From Novosphingobium nitrogenifigens DSM 19370 (GTDB lineage Bacteria; Pseudomonadota; Alphaproteobacteria; Sphingomonadales; Sphingomonadaceae), in contig NZ_GL876933.1 of the NCBI RefSeq assembly GCF_000192575.1, positions 799,881-863,880 of the forward strand: a DNA stretch of 64,000 nucleotides, read 5' to 3'. The notes under the pieces are model-generated. The model saw only the letters and a program-made list of their open reading frames with translations. It was not told where the DNA came from and ran no database searches. The number at the start of each line of letters is the position of its first letter. Positions within the stretch are counted from its first letter, which is position 1. Made by a program: the position numbers and the translations under genes. Positions 54,698 through 64,000 of this stretch are shown here, in pieces.

Positions 54698-55105
54698 ATG
54701 CTGATCGCGATCGCGCTGGCGATGACACCGGTACAGGGCGGGCATCTCGATTACGCCCACGCCATGGACTGCGCAGTCGGAGAAGCAGTGCTGGCCCGGC
54801 TTCTCGCCGATGACAGTGCTGCCGGATCGGCCGAGGCGGGTAGTGACGAGGCTGGCGGGGATCGGGCCCAGGCCGAACGTCTTGCCGGGCTCGCGCGCTA
54901 TTGGTTCGACAAGGCGCGGGCCCAGGCCCCCGATCCTTCGACAGCGCGGGCCGATTTCGCCCGCCGTCAGCAGGCCCTTGGCGACGAGGTCGCCGCGAGC
55001 CGGGACGCGGCGAGCCTGCAGGGTCTTTTCGAAGCCCGGCTTGCCCCGTGCGAAGCGGCGATGGCCGCTTCGTCCGAGACACAGGATGAACCTCAGGCGA
55101 GCTGA
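54698..55105 (+). CDS. Small exported protein of unknown function
   Basis: A 135-residue ORF. MLIAIALAMTPVQGG may be a short signal sequence. The rest is Ala/Glu/Arg rich and predicted mostly helical, with two Cys (AMDCAVGEAV and APCEAAMA). AAGGAG lies 11 bases before ATG 54698. No family recognised. A large hairpin (55106-55148) follows the stop at once. Confidence 0.6.
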   Translation: MLIAIALAMTPVQGGHLDYAHAMDCAVGEAVLARLLADDSAAGSAEAGSDEAGGDRAQAERLAGLARYWFDKARAQAPDPSTARADFARRQQALGDEVAASRDAASLQGLFEARLAPCEAAMAASSETQDEPQAS

Positions 55106-55148
55106 TATACCAACCTGCGAGGAGTTTCTCTCATCGCAGGTTGGTATA
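55106..55148. repeat. Perfect 15-bp inverted repeat
   Basis: TATACCAACCTGCGA (55106-55120) and TCGCAGGTTGGTATA (55134-55148) are exact reverse complements with a 13-base loop. It begins right after the stop of the small exported protein and lies 49 bases beyond the dps stop, so it could serve as a bidirectional terminator. Its AT ends and clean symmetry also suit a dispersed repeat. Confidence 0.75.
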
Positions 55149-55196
55149 AGGCCGCGCCGCCTGAGCGAAACGTGCAGGGCCGTATGAAGCGCGTTT

Positions 55197-55655
55197 TTAC
55201 CCGCCCAGGATCTGGGTGAGGAACCACACGCGCTGTTCGGCCTGATCGGTCCAGTCGTCCGAGGCGCCGTCGGTCGCATTGTCGCCCGCTTCGCCTGCCG
55301 CCGCCTTGGCCGCCCGGATGCGCGCGATTAGCGTGACATTGTCGTCGCGCAAGGTGCGCACCATGTCGAGCGCGTCGAGGGCACTGCGGTCGTCGTCGGC
55401 GATCACGCTCTTGCCCGCGATCGCTCCGATCGACGTCAGTGTGCCGCCACCGTTCTTGCGCACGCGTTCGGCCACGATGTCGGTCAGCGCGAAAATCTCG
55501 GTCGCCTGTTCGTCGAACAGGAGATGGAGATCGCGGAACTGCCGACCGGCGACGTGCCAGTGGAAGTTCTTGGTCTTGATATAGAGCGCGAAGAGATCGG
55601 CGAGCAGGCCGTTGAGGCTGTCGATCAGCGCCTTTTTTGCATTGTCACCGGGCAT
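55197..55655 (-). CDS. dps: Dps-family ferritin-like DNA-protection protein
   Basis: A 152-residue four-helix protein forming 12-mers that bind DNA and oxidise/store iron. The ferroxidase signature is NFHWHVAGRQFRDLHLLFDEQATEI with His, His, Asp and Glu at the dimer-interface site. The Lys-containing N-terminus (MPGDNAKKAL) is short. ATG 55655 was preferred over GTG 55673, with AAAGGGAAAA upstream. Expected to rise in starvation or peroxide stress. Confidence 0.92.
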   Translation of the reverse strand: MPGDNAKKALIDSLNGLLADLFALYIKTKNFHWHVAGRQFRDLHLLFDEQATEIFALTDIVAERVRKNGGGTLTSIGAIAGKSVIADDDRSALDALDMVRTLRDDNVTLIARIRAAKAAAGEAGDNATDGASDDWTDQAEQRVWFLTQILGG

Positions 55656-55862
55656 TGGTTTTCCCTTTCGCACGAGGTGTTGGAGGCCTGATACTCCTCA
55701 CAGGCTGAAAGGTTTAGAGAATAAGTTTCGCCACAATGATTGAACAATCCGATCAATTTCGATCGGAAGCCGTTCTCCCGCCATCCGCCGCCAAGGGCTT
55801 TCCCGATCGTGGCGACAAAAGCATGGCGTGGCGCGCCCAAGCCAGCTAGCGTCCCGGGCAGG

Positions 55863-56773
<911 letters not shown>

Positions 56774-56777
<4 letters not shown>

Positions 56778-57547
56778 GGGGGCTTCGTCTCGCCTTCCTG
56801 CCGATGGCCCTGTTCCTGGTCGGTGCGCGTGATCCGGTTCCCCCGGCGCCTGTTCTCGTGCCCGAAGTCTCGCAGCATGAAATCCGTGTTGAGCAGGGGT
56901 TCACCGGGGCCGATCTTCTTCTCTATGGCGCGATCCTGCCACCCGAAGGGGCAGCGACGGCCGACGACTATGACATCGTCGTCGTGGTCGAAGGCCCGGC
57001 CCGCGCTGTCGTTGTCCGCGAAAAGCGGAAGGTTGCCGGGATCTGGATCAATGCGGCGAGCAGCAGTTTCCGTTCCGCGCCCGGCTTCTTTGCGGTTGCC
57101 TCTTCCCGGCCGGTGCCCGAGATCGTCGATGCGCGCACGGCGGCGATTTACGAACTGGGGCTCGCCTGGCTGCAATTGTCGCCGATCGGATCGATCGACC
57201 CGGCCCGGCAGCAACGCTTTGCCCACGGCCTTGTCGAACATATGCAACGCATGGGGCTCTATCACGAAGATCCCGGCGCCGTGCGGATCAGCAATCGGGT
57301 ACTCTATCAGGCGCGCATCGCCTTGCCTTCCAGCGTGCCGACCGGCGATTATACCGCCGAGACCTTTGCTATCCGCAAGGGGCGTGTTGTGGCTTCGGCG
57401 ATGACCCATATTACGGTCGGGAAACAGGGATTTGCCCGTTTCATTGCGGTTGCGGCCCAACATGCCGGGCTTGTCTATGGCCTGTGTGCGGTGGCGCTGT
57501 CGGTGCTCATGGGCTGGATCGCCGGACGCCTGTTCGCCCGGGTGTAA
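56774..57547 (+). CDS. TIGR02186 family transmembrane protein
   Basis: A 257-residue exported protein: N-terminal signal (LRLAFLPMALFLVGA), a periplasmic Ig-like domain (SQHEIRVEQGFTGADLLLYGAILPP, then FRSAPGFFAVASSRPV), and a single C-terminal helix (LVYGLCAVALSVLMGWIAGRLF). This family always follows a TauE/SafE permease, which agrees with the GTGA overlap here. It may gate or assist the exporter; the substrate is not established. Confidence 0.88.
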
Positions 57548-57669
57548 ATCCGGGTGCAAGCCTGATCTCCCAACGTCCTCTAAGCATTTGCCGTTAGACC
57601 GATATTAACCGTCCCGGCCTAATCCCGTCGGCATATGTCGCCGTTCTGGCGCAGGGGGATTGAAATCCG

Positions 57670-59397
57670 ATGACGGACATGAGCAGCCACCACACCCTTC
57701 GTGCCGAATGGGCTGGTGCAGGCTCCGGTGATGGCGAGGCCGGCAACATGCCGCCGCTGCCGCGCTCCGCGCCGCAGTCGACCGCAGGCAATCTGCGCCA
57801 GCCGATCGGCGTCGTGCGCGACGTGGCGGGCGGTTCGTGCATGGTCGTCTTCGATCCCGAACGGCTTCAGGATTGCGGGACCGACAGCGATCCGGCCGTT
57901 GCCATGTCGGGACAGGTCGGCAGCCAGGTGAAGATCCGCGTCGGCCGTTCCTGGCTTCTGGGGATCGTGCGCAAGATGCGCCAAGCCCAGCAGCAGGAAG
58001 GCCACGGCGGCATCGTCGCGGAAGTCGACTTCCTTGGCGAAGGGGATGAAGAGCGCCTGACCGGCGAGATCTTTGCCTTTCGGCGCGGCGTTACCCGCTA
58101 TCCGACCCCGCAGGCGATGGTCCATGCCTCGTCGAGCGCCGACTTGCGCCAGATCTATGCGAGCGACGGCCGCGCGAGCATTTCGGTCGGAACGGTCCAT
58201 CCCACTCGCGACATCCGGGGTGGGCTCTATATCGACGGGCTTCTGGGCAAGCATTTCGCCCTGCTCGGTTCGACGGGCACCGGCAAGTCGACCTCGGCCT
58301 CGCTGATCCTCCACCGGATCTGCGAACTGGCGCCGCAGGGACACATCGTGATGATCGATCCGCACGGCGAATATATGCAGGCCTTTCGCGATACCGGCTA
58401 CCTGCTCGACGTGTCGAACCTGCAGATGCCGTACTGGCTGATGAATTTCGAGGAACATTGCGAAGTGTTCCTGACTTCGAGCGGGTCCGACCGTGTGGTC
58501 GATTCCGACATTCTCGCACGGTGCCTGCAACAGGCACGGGCGAAGAACCGGTTGGCTTCGGCAATCGGCAAGATCACCGTCGATTCGCCCATTCCCTATC
58601 TCCTTTCCGACCTGCTCAACATTCTCCAGAACGAGATGGGCAAGCTCGACAAGGGGACCGGATCGATCCCCTATCAGCGGATCAAGGCCAAGATCGAGGA
58701 AATCCGCGCCGATCCCCGGTACCAGTTCATGTTCTCGGGGATGCTGGTCGGCGATTGCATGACCTCGTTCCTGAGCAACGTGTTCCGCCTGCCCGCCAAC
58801 GGCAAGCCGATCTCGATCATCGACGTGTCGGGCGTGCCGTCGGAAATTACCTCGACCGTGGTCGCGGTGCTGTCGCGGCTGGTGTTCGACTTTGCCGTCT
58901 GGGCGCGTGACGAGGAAACCCGTCCGATCCTGCTGGTCTGCGAGGAAGCGCACCGCTACGTTCCCAATGAACGCAATTCCGACGGGTCGTCGGTCGCGCG
59001 GGTGTTGTCACGTATCGCCAAGGAAGGGCGCAAGTACGGGGTCAGCCTTGGCCTCATTACCCAGCGCCCGTCCGACCTTGCCGAAGGCGTGCTGTCGCAG
59101 TGCGGCACGATCATTGCGATGCGTCTCAACAACGAACGCGACCAGGCCCATGTGCGCGCGGCCATGCCCGAAGGCGCACGCGGGTTCCTCGACGTGATCC
59201 CGGCGCTGCGCAACCGCGAATGCATCATCTGCGGCGAGGGCGTTACCATTCCCATGCGGGTCGCGTTCGACGATCTCGATCCGCGCCTGCGTCCGGCTTC
59301 GGCCGACCCGTCCTTTGCCGTGCAGTGGGCCAAGTCCGGCGGCGAGGAAGCCATGGTCGAGCGCACCACCCAGCGCTGGCGCGCCCAGAGCCGCTGA
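57670..59397 (+). CDS. HerA/DUF87-type ATPase
   Basis: A 575-residue protein with an N-terminal HAS-barrel region (about 45-170) and a FtsK/HerA RecA-like ATPase core. Walker A is GSTGTGKST (about 200-208); Walker B is ILLVCEEAH (about 420); a HerA-type Arg/sensor segment ITQRPSDLAEGVLSQCGTIIAMRLNN follows. HerA hexamers translocate DNA in end resection with NurA, but no NurA or Sir2-like nuclease is adjacent. It has no partner gene that I can name, so it is probably the housekeeping bacterial form rather than a defence gene. Confidence 0.9.
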   Translation: MTDMSSHHTLRAEWAGAGSGDGEAGNMPPLPRSAPQSTAGNLRQPIGVVRDVAGGSCMVVFDPERLQDCGTDSDPAVAMSGQVGSQVKIRVGRSWLLGIVRKMRQAQQQEGHGGIVAEVDFLGEGDEERLTGEIFAFRRGVTRYPTPQAMVHASSSADLRQIYASDGRASISVGTVHPTRDIRGGLYIDGLLGKHFALLGSTGTGKSTSASLILHRICELAPQGHIVMIDPHGEYMQAFRDTGYLLDVSNLQMPYWLMNFEEHCEVFLTSSGSDRVVDSDILARCLQQARAKNRLASAIGKITVDSPIPYLLSDLLNILQNEMGKLDKGTGSIPYQRIKAKIEEIRADPRYQFMFSGMLVGDCMTSFLSNVFRLPANGKPISIIDVSGVPSEITSTVVAVLSRLVFDFAVWARDEETRPILLVCEEAHRYVPNERNSDGSSVARVLSRIAKEGRKYGVSLGLITQRPSDLAEGVLSQCGTIIAMRLNNERDQAHVRAAMPEGARGFLDVIPALRNRECIICGEGVTIPMRVAFDDLDPRLRPASADPSFAVQWAKSGGEEAMVERTTQRWRAQSR

Positions 59398-59484
59398 CGC
59401 TCCCGCTTGCCGTCCTCGTGACGGCAGTCGGGCATACGTCAAACGTCCCATGCGCGCCTGCGGGCCGCGCGCCTATCAGGGGAA

Positions 59485-62400
59485 ATGGCCCTCTCGTCCG
59501 TTTCCCCACCCGCCGACAGCGCAGTGCCGCGCGCGGGGGGCGACTATGTTCTCCGTGACAAGCGGGCCTACAACAAGTGGGTCGCCAGCGAGACGATGGA
59601 GGACTACGCGTTGCGCTACACCGCCGCCTCGGCGCGGCGCTGGAGTGCAGGGCGCGTGGCGGGAACCGCCATCGGTGCGACGGCCTTCCTTGCCTGCGAA
59701 GCGATCGGCGGTTCGATCACGCTCGCTTTCGGTTTTGCCAATGCGGTGGCCGCGATTGCCGCGACTGTGGCCATCATGTTCGCGCTGGGCTTTGCCATTG
59801 CGCTTCATGCCGCGCGGCATGGGCTCGACATCGATCTCCTGACGCGCGGGGGTGGGTTCGGTTATCTCGGCTCGACGATCACCTCGCTGGTCTACGCCTC
59901 GTTCACGTTCCTGCTGTTCTCGGTCGAAGCCTCGATCATGGCCAATGCGCTGGTGGCGTTGCTCGGCCTGCCGCTGGCGCTTGCCTATCTGGTGAGCGCG
60001 TTGGTGGTGATCCCGATCGCCTTTTACGGGATGAGCGCGATCACCCGGTTCCAGCGCGCGACGCAGGGGGTGTGGATCGCCCTGCAACTGGCGCCAATCG
60101 CCTATATCGGCCTGTGGCAAAGGCCCGCACTGGCGCAATGGGCGGCCTTTCCCGGACTCGATGGCGGGCATGGCGGGCTCTCGCTCATTCCCTTCGGCTT
60201 TGCGGTCTCGACCTTGCTGTCGCTGTTGCCGCAGATCGGGGAGCAGGCTGACTATCTGCGGTTCATGCCGCGCCCGGCGCGACCGGCGGCGCTCGGCTGG
60301 TGGTCGGCGCTCGTCGGAGCGGGGCCGGGCTGGGCGCTGATCGGTGGGGGCAAGCTGCTCCTGGGGTCGTTCCTTGCGCATTACCTGTTGCAGCGCGGCT
60401 TCGGCCCCGCCGCGGCGCAGGACCCGATCGCGATGTTTCGCGCGATTTTCACCGCCATGACCGGGAACGGCTGGTTCGGGCTGGCGCTGGCGGGCGTGCT
60501 TGTCGTCGTCTGCCAGATGAAGATCAATGTGACCAATGCCTATGCCGGATCGATCGCGTGGTCCAATTTCTTTGCCCGGCTGACGCATAACCACCCCGGG
60601 CGCGTGGTGTGGATGCTGTTCAATGTCGGCGTTGCGGTCCTGTTGATGGAATTCGGGATCGGGCGGCTGATGACGGCGGTCCTGCCGGTCTATGCCTCGC
60701 TCGCGGCGGGCTGGATCGGGGCTCTGGCCGCCGATCTCATGGTGTCGAAGCCCCTCGGCCTGTCGCCAGCCGGGATCGAGTTCAAGCGCGCGCACCTTTA
60801 CGATCTCAATCCGGTGGGTGTGGGGGCGATGGCCCTGTCGATCCTCGTCTCTCTGCTGGCGTGGCTGGGCTTTGCCGGGGATGTCGCCCGCGCGTTCGCG
60901 CCGGTTCTGGGGCTTGGCGTCGCGTTCGTCGCGGCGCCGCTCATTGCGCTCGCGACACGAGGGCGCTGGTACATCGCGCGCCGGGCCGACCGGATCGCGG
61001 AAGACGCCATGGCGACCTGCACCATTTGCGAGAACGCCTTCGATGCGCCCGACATGGCGTTTTGCCCTTTGCATCGTGGGGCGATCTGCTCGCTCTGCTG
61101 CACGCTGGAGGCGCGTTGTCACGACCGGTGCAAAGTCGACAGCCGCGCCACCGAGCAGGTCGCGGGTTGGCTCGAACATCTCCTGCCCGCTGCGCTGGGC
61201 CGCCATGTCCACAGCCCGCTCGGCCATTTCGCCATGGTCATGACGGCGGTCGCGGCGCTTGAAACCGCAATCGTGGGTGGCGTCACCTGGCGCTTGTCGC
61301 GTTTCCTTGCCGGGGATGCGCTCGCTTCCCTGCGCGAGACGATGCTGATCGTGCTGGTGATCCTGTTGTTCCTGGGCGGGGTTGCCGGATGGATCGTCGT
61401 GCTGGTGCATCAAAGCCGCCGTGCCGCGCTCAAGGAAGCCGATCATCACGTCAGCGCGCTGGAAGAGGAAATCGCCGCCCACGGCGCCACCACCCGCGAA
61501 TTGCACCGCGCCAAGGAAGCCGCCGAATCCGCCAATGCGGCCAAGAGCCGTTATCTTCTGGCCGTCAGCCACGAGATCCGCTCGCCGCTCAATTCGATTT
61601 ACGGCTATGCGCAATTGATGGAGCGCGGGCACGATATTGCCCCGGCCGAAGCTGCACGTATCATCCGGCGCAGTTCCGAGCACCTGACCAATCTTGTCGA
61701 AGGCCTGCTCGACATCAGCCATGTCGAAAGCGGAGTGCTGCGGATCAGCAACGACACCGTGCGTTTGCAACCCTTTCTCGATCAGATCGCCAGCATGTTC
61801 GTGCCGCAGGCGCAGGCCAAGGGGATCGCGTTTGATTATCGCTGCACCGGGCACATTCCGACCTATGTCCGCACCGATCAGAAACGCCTGCGCCAGATCC
61901 TGATCAATCTCCTTTCCAATGCGATCAAGTTCACGCAGGCAGGCTCGGTCCGCTTTACCGTCGCGTTCCGCCCGGAACTGGCGACTTTCACGATTGCCGA
62001 TACCGGCATCGGTATTGCCGCAGAGGATCGCGAACGCATCTTTGCCCCGTTCGAGCGCGGCAGCCATCCCGAGGCGCAGCGCCAGCGCGGGATCGGCCTC
62101 GGCCTCGCGATCACGGCGGCGCTGGTGCATATTCTGGGCGGGGACATTCAGGTCGAAAGCGTTCCCGGCAAGGGGGCGACGTTCACCGTGCGCCTGCGGC
62201 TGGGGCAAGTCATGGGCGCCGCCGATCCGGCGGCAGGCGAAGTCGCCCAGGCGATCGAAGGCTATGAAGGGGCGCAGCGCTCGATCCTGCTGATCGACGA
62301 TGATCCCGATCAGCTGCGGCTCTTGCGCAGCCTGCTCGAACCGCTCGGCTTTGCGGTCCATGCCGCGCCCGACGGGGCAAAGGGATTGGCGCTTGCGCAG

Positions 62401-62892
62401 GCAGAGCAGCCCGAACTGGTCCTGTGCGACGTGTCGATGCCGGGCCTTTCGGGATGGGACGTGGCAAAGGCCCTGCGCGAGACGTTCGGCGAGGCAATCC
62501 GCATCGTCATGGTCTCGGCCGATGCCCACGACTTGCGCCGTCATGCGGGAAGCGCCTCGCACGACATGTTCCTGATCAAGCCCGTTGAACTGGGCACTCT
62601 GCTCGATGTCGTCGGGCGCGAACTGAAACTGCGCTGGACTGGGGCGACCGTGCCCGAGGCGCTGATCGCAGCGACGCCCGACCCCGCCGAAAAGCTGCCC
62701 GAGGCGGCGCGGGCCTATCTGACCGAGATCGAAAGCGGCATCCGCATCGGCGACGTGCGCGGGATCGAGCAGAGCGTGCGCGCACTTGAACAAGCCGTGC
62801 CCGAGGCGCATGCACTGGCCGGACATTTGCTTGCCTGTCTCGATCGTTTCGATCTTGCCGGGCTGGCCGCTGCGATCAGGGATGTGACATGA
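59485..62892 (+). CDS. Hybrid sensor kinase with an N-terminal NCS1 transporter domain
   Basis: A 1135-residue protein. Residues about 20-490 are a full NCS1-type permease (YNKWVASETMEDYALRYT, then GGGFGYLGSTITSLVYASFTF), about 12 helices. Next comes a Cys/His-rich module (about 512-549: CTIC, CPLH, CSLCC, CHDRC), two more helices, a coiled coil, a HisKA domain with His696 (AVSHEIRSPLNS), HATPase (NLLSNAIKFT; DTGIGIA; GIGLGLA), and a receiver with Asp982 (LCDVSMPG) and Lys1032. Kinases with SLC5 transporter domains (CrbS) are known; here the family is NCS1, whose members carry nucleobases, allantoin and related compounds. It is coupled by ATGA to a response regulator. Confidence 0.9.
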   Translation: MALSSVSPPADSAVPRAGGDYVLRDKRAYNKWVASETMEDYALRYTAASARRWSAGRVAGTAIGATAFLACEAIGGSITLAFGFANAVAAIAATVAIMFALGFAIALHAARHGLDIDLLTRGGGFGYLGSTITSLVYASFTFLLFSVEASIMANALVALLGLPLALAYLVSALVVIPIAFYGMSAITRFQRATQGVWIALQLAPIAYIGLWQRPALAQWAAFPGLDGGHGGLSLIPFGFAVSTLLSLLPQIGEQADYLRFMPRPARPAALGWWSALVGAGPGWALIGGGKLLLGSFLAHYLLQRGFGPAAAQDPIAMFRAIFTAMTGNGWFGLALAGVLVVVCQMKINVTNAYAGSIAWSNFFARLTHNHPGRVVWMLFNVGVAVLLMEFGIGRLMTAVLPVYASLAAGWIGALAADLMVSKPLGLSPAGIEFKRAHLYDLNPVGVGAMALSILVSLLAWLGFAGDVARAFAPVLGLGVAFVAAPLIALATRGRWYIARRADRIAEDAMATCTICENAFDAPDMAFCPLHRGAICSLCCTLEARCHDRCKVDSRATEQVAGWLEHLLPAALGRHVHSPLGHFAMVMTAVAALETAIVGGVTWRLSRFLAGDALASLRETMLIVLVILLFLGGVAGWIVVLVHQSRRAALKEADHHVSALEEEIAAHGATTRELHRAKEAAESANAAKSRYLLAVSHEIRSPLNSIYGYAQLMERGHDIAPAEAARIIRRSSEHLTNLVEGLLDISHVESGVLRISNDTVRLQPFLDQIASMFVPQAQAKGIAFDYRCTGHIPTYVRTDQKRLRQILINLLSNAIKFTQAGSVRFTVAFRPELATFTIADTGIGIAAEDRERIFAPFERGSHPEAQRQRGIGLGLAITAALVHILGGDIQVESVPGKGATFTVRLRLGQVMGAADPAAGEVAQAIEGYEGAQRSILLIDDDPDQLRLLRSLLEPLGFAVHAAPDGAKGLALAQAEQPELVLCDVSMPGLSGWDVAKALRETFGEAIRIVMVSADAHDLRRHAGSASHDMFLIKPVELGTLLDVVGRELKLRWTGATVPEALIAATPDPAEKLPEAARAYLTEIESGIRIGDVRGIEQSVRALEQAVPEAHALAGHLLACLDRFDLAGLAAAIRDVT

Positions 62893-63815
62893 GCCTTTCT
62901 GCCCCCGCACCATCCCCGCGCGCCGATATCGTTCTGGTGGTCGACGATACGCCGGAATCGCTGCATTTCCTGTCCAAGACGCTGGAAGCCGACGGCATTC
63001 GCGTGCTGATCGCGACAAGCGGCGAGGCGGCGATCGAATTGCTCAACCATATCCGTCCCGACCTCATCCTGATGGACGCGGTCATGCCGGGGATGGGCGG
63101 TTTCGAGGCGACCCGCGCGATCAAGGGCAATCCCGCGACGGCCGGGATTCCGGTGATCTTCATGACCGGCCTTACCGAAAGCGAGCATGTCCTTGCCGCG
63201 CTCGACGCGGGTGGGGTCGACTATGTGCGCAAGCCGCTGGTCGTGGCCGAACTGATCGCGCGCGTGCGGGTGCACATGAACAATGCGCGGGTTTCGGAAA
63301 GCAGCCAGGCAGCGCTCGATGCGTCGGGCCGTCACCTGATCGCGCTCGATCCGGTGGGGCAGCTCAAATGGTGGACGCCTTATGCCGGGACGCTGCTGTC
63401 CGAGCATTTTCCGGGCTGGACGCTTGCCCCCGGAGCTTTGCCCGAGGACTTGCGCGGGCCGATCGCGCGTCTTCTGGCCGAAAGCGGGGGCCGCTCGGTA
63501 CGGGTCGAATTGGCGCAGTCGACGCTCGAACTGGTGCGGGTGACGCAGTTGCGAGGCGAGGAAACGCTCGTTCGGCTGAACGATGTCAATCCCGCCGCCT
63601 ATGTCGCTCGGTTGCAGGGACTGCATGGCCTGACCCTGCGCGAGGCCGAAGTCCTGCTCTGGCTCAGTTACGGCAAGCCCAACCGGATGATCAGCGAAAT
63701 CCTGACCATCTCGCCGCGCACGGTGAACAAGCATCTCGAACAGATTTTCGAGAAACTGGGCGTCGAAACCCGTGCGGCGGCGGCGGCTCTGGCGGTGCGA
63801 ACCCTGACCGAGTGA
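62889..63815 (+). CDS. Response regulator with LuxR-type HTH, partner of the NCS1-kinase
   Basis: A 308-residue regulator. A receiver with phospho-Asp63 (LILMDAVMPG) covers about 12-135. A middle region (about 140-240, ALDASGRHLIALDPVGQLKWWTPYAG) looks PAS-like. The C-terminal LuxR helix-turn-helix (about 245-300: LTLREAEVLLWLSYGKPNRMISEIL, PRTVNKHLEQI) is clear. ATG 62889 overlaps the kinase stop, so the two are made in step. The next gene downstream is a hydrolase on the other strand. Confidence 0.92.
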   Translation: MSLSAPAPSPRADIVLVVDDTPESLHFLSKTLEADGIRVLIATSGEAAIELLNHIRPDLILMDAVMPGMGGFEATRAIKGNPATAGIPVIFMTGLTESEHVLAALDAGGVDYVRKPLVVAELIARVRVHMNNARVSESSQAALDASGRHLIALDPVGQLKWWTPYAGTLLSEHFPGWTLAPGALPEDLRGPIARLLAESGGRSVRVELAQSTLELVRVTQLRGEETLVRLNDVNPAAYVARLQGLHGLTLREAEVLLWLSYGKPNRMISEILTISPRTVNKHLEQIFEKLGVETRAAAAALAVRTLTE

Positions 63816-63819
63816 TCGT

Positions 63820-64000
<181 letters not shown>

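Noticed and set aside
57670..59397. HerA-based anti-phage defence system
   Set aside because: No NurA, Sir2 or other nuclease gene beside it and no mobile-element features; neighbours are ordinary chromosomal genes.
59476..63018. 1180-codon minus-strand frame opposite the NCS1-kinase gene
   Set aside because: Shadow of a real 1135-codon gene; rich in Arg, His, Gln and Pro as reverse frames usually are here.

Overview
The window is one chromosomal stretch of a high-GC alphaproteobacterium, most likely a sphingomonad (Novosphingobium-like). The main support is a circularly permuted two-piece tmRNA gene, HdaA, DUF2794, and the gene orders lptD-surA-pdxA-rsmA facing pepA-holC, and M20 hydrolase-astA-astB. 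The genus is an inference, since no rRNA is present. I see no prophage, insertion sequence, CRISPR array, tRNA or rRNA gene. Coding is dense on both strands and most genes look like core or sphingomonad-core genes.

Layout. 1-1.2 kb: end of a sensor kinase and its LuxR-type regulator. 1.2-10.1 kb: dienelactone hydrolase, one-carbon genes (purU and the glutathione-dependent formaldehyde dehydrogenase), a tandem retropepsin/TPR protein, an SDR with a palindromic operator, a Nudix enzyme and a TPM/LemA cluster. 10.2-11.4 kb: mscL, the permuted tmRNA and a small membrane protein. 11.5-17.9 kb: arginine succinyltransferase operon, a large hairpin repeat, malate synthase G and a small XRE regulator. 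17.9-21.7 kb: Na+/H+ antiporter, DUF389 protein and a TorF-like porin. 21.9-30.3 kb: the LPS-assembly/B6/ribosome-maturation cluster on the minus strand facing pepA-holC-ndk. 30.4-36.9 kb: MFS, purN, purM, a DUF2066-like protein, hdaA, cysE, DUF2794 and a small lipoprotein. 36.9-40.2 kb: a second SDR with the same operator, ilvE with an unusual leader, and a lipoprotein. 40.2-48.5 kb: tlyA, tspO, ubiK, metZ, a protein mannosyltransferase convergent with a polyprenyl-phosphate mannose synthase, leuB, recO and apaG. 48.6-57.5 kb: LysR, GGDEF/EAL protein, Bcr/CflA efflux, dinB, Nudix, Dps, TauE/SafE and its TIGR02186 partner. 57.7-64 kb: a HerA-like ATPase, then a 1135-residue kinase whose sensor half is an NCS1 transporter, its response regulator, and the end of a meta-cleavage-type hydrolase.

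The most interesting signals are largely non-coding. (1) A 16-bp palindrome of the form TTAAG-N5-CGATTAA lies just upstream of both SDR genes, 30 kb apart, which suggests one local repressor regulon. (2) An 18-codon ORF upstream of ilvE has a 15-nt perfect match to the anti-Shine-Dalgarno tail of 16S rRNA and is followed by a hairpin and paired direct repeats. (3) A transporter-kinase fusion with a cysteine-rich module is translationally coupled to a LuxR-type regulator. (4) A glutamate-carboxypeptidase-like M20 hydrolase heads the arginine succinyltransferase operon and could replace AstE. Several hairpin repeats (15101, 44888, 55106) look like dispersed intergenic elements.
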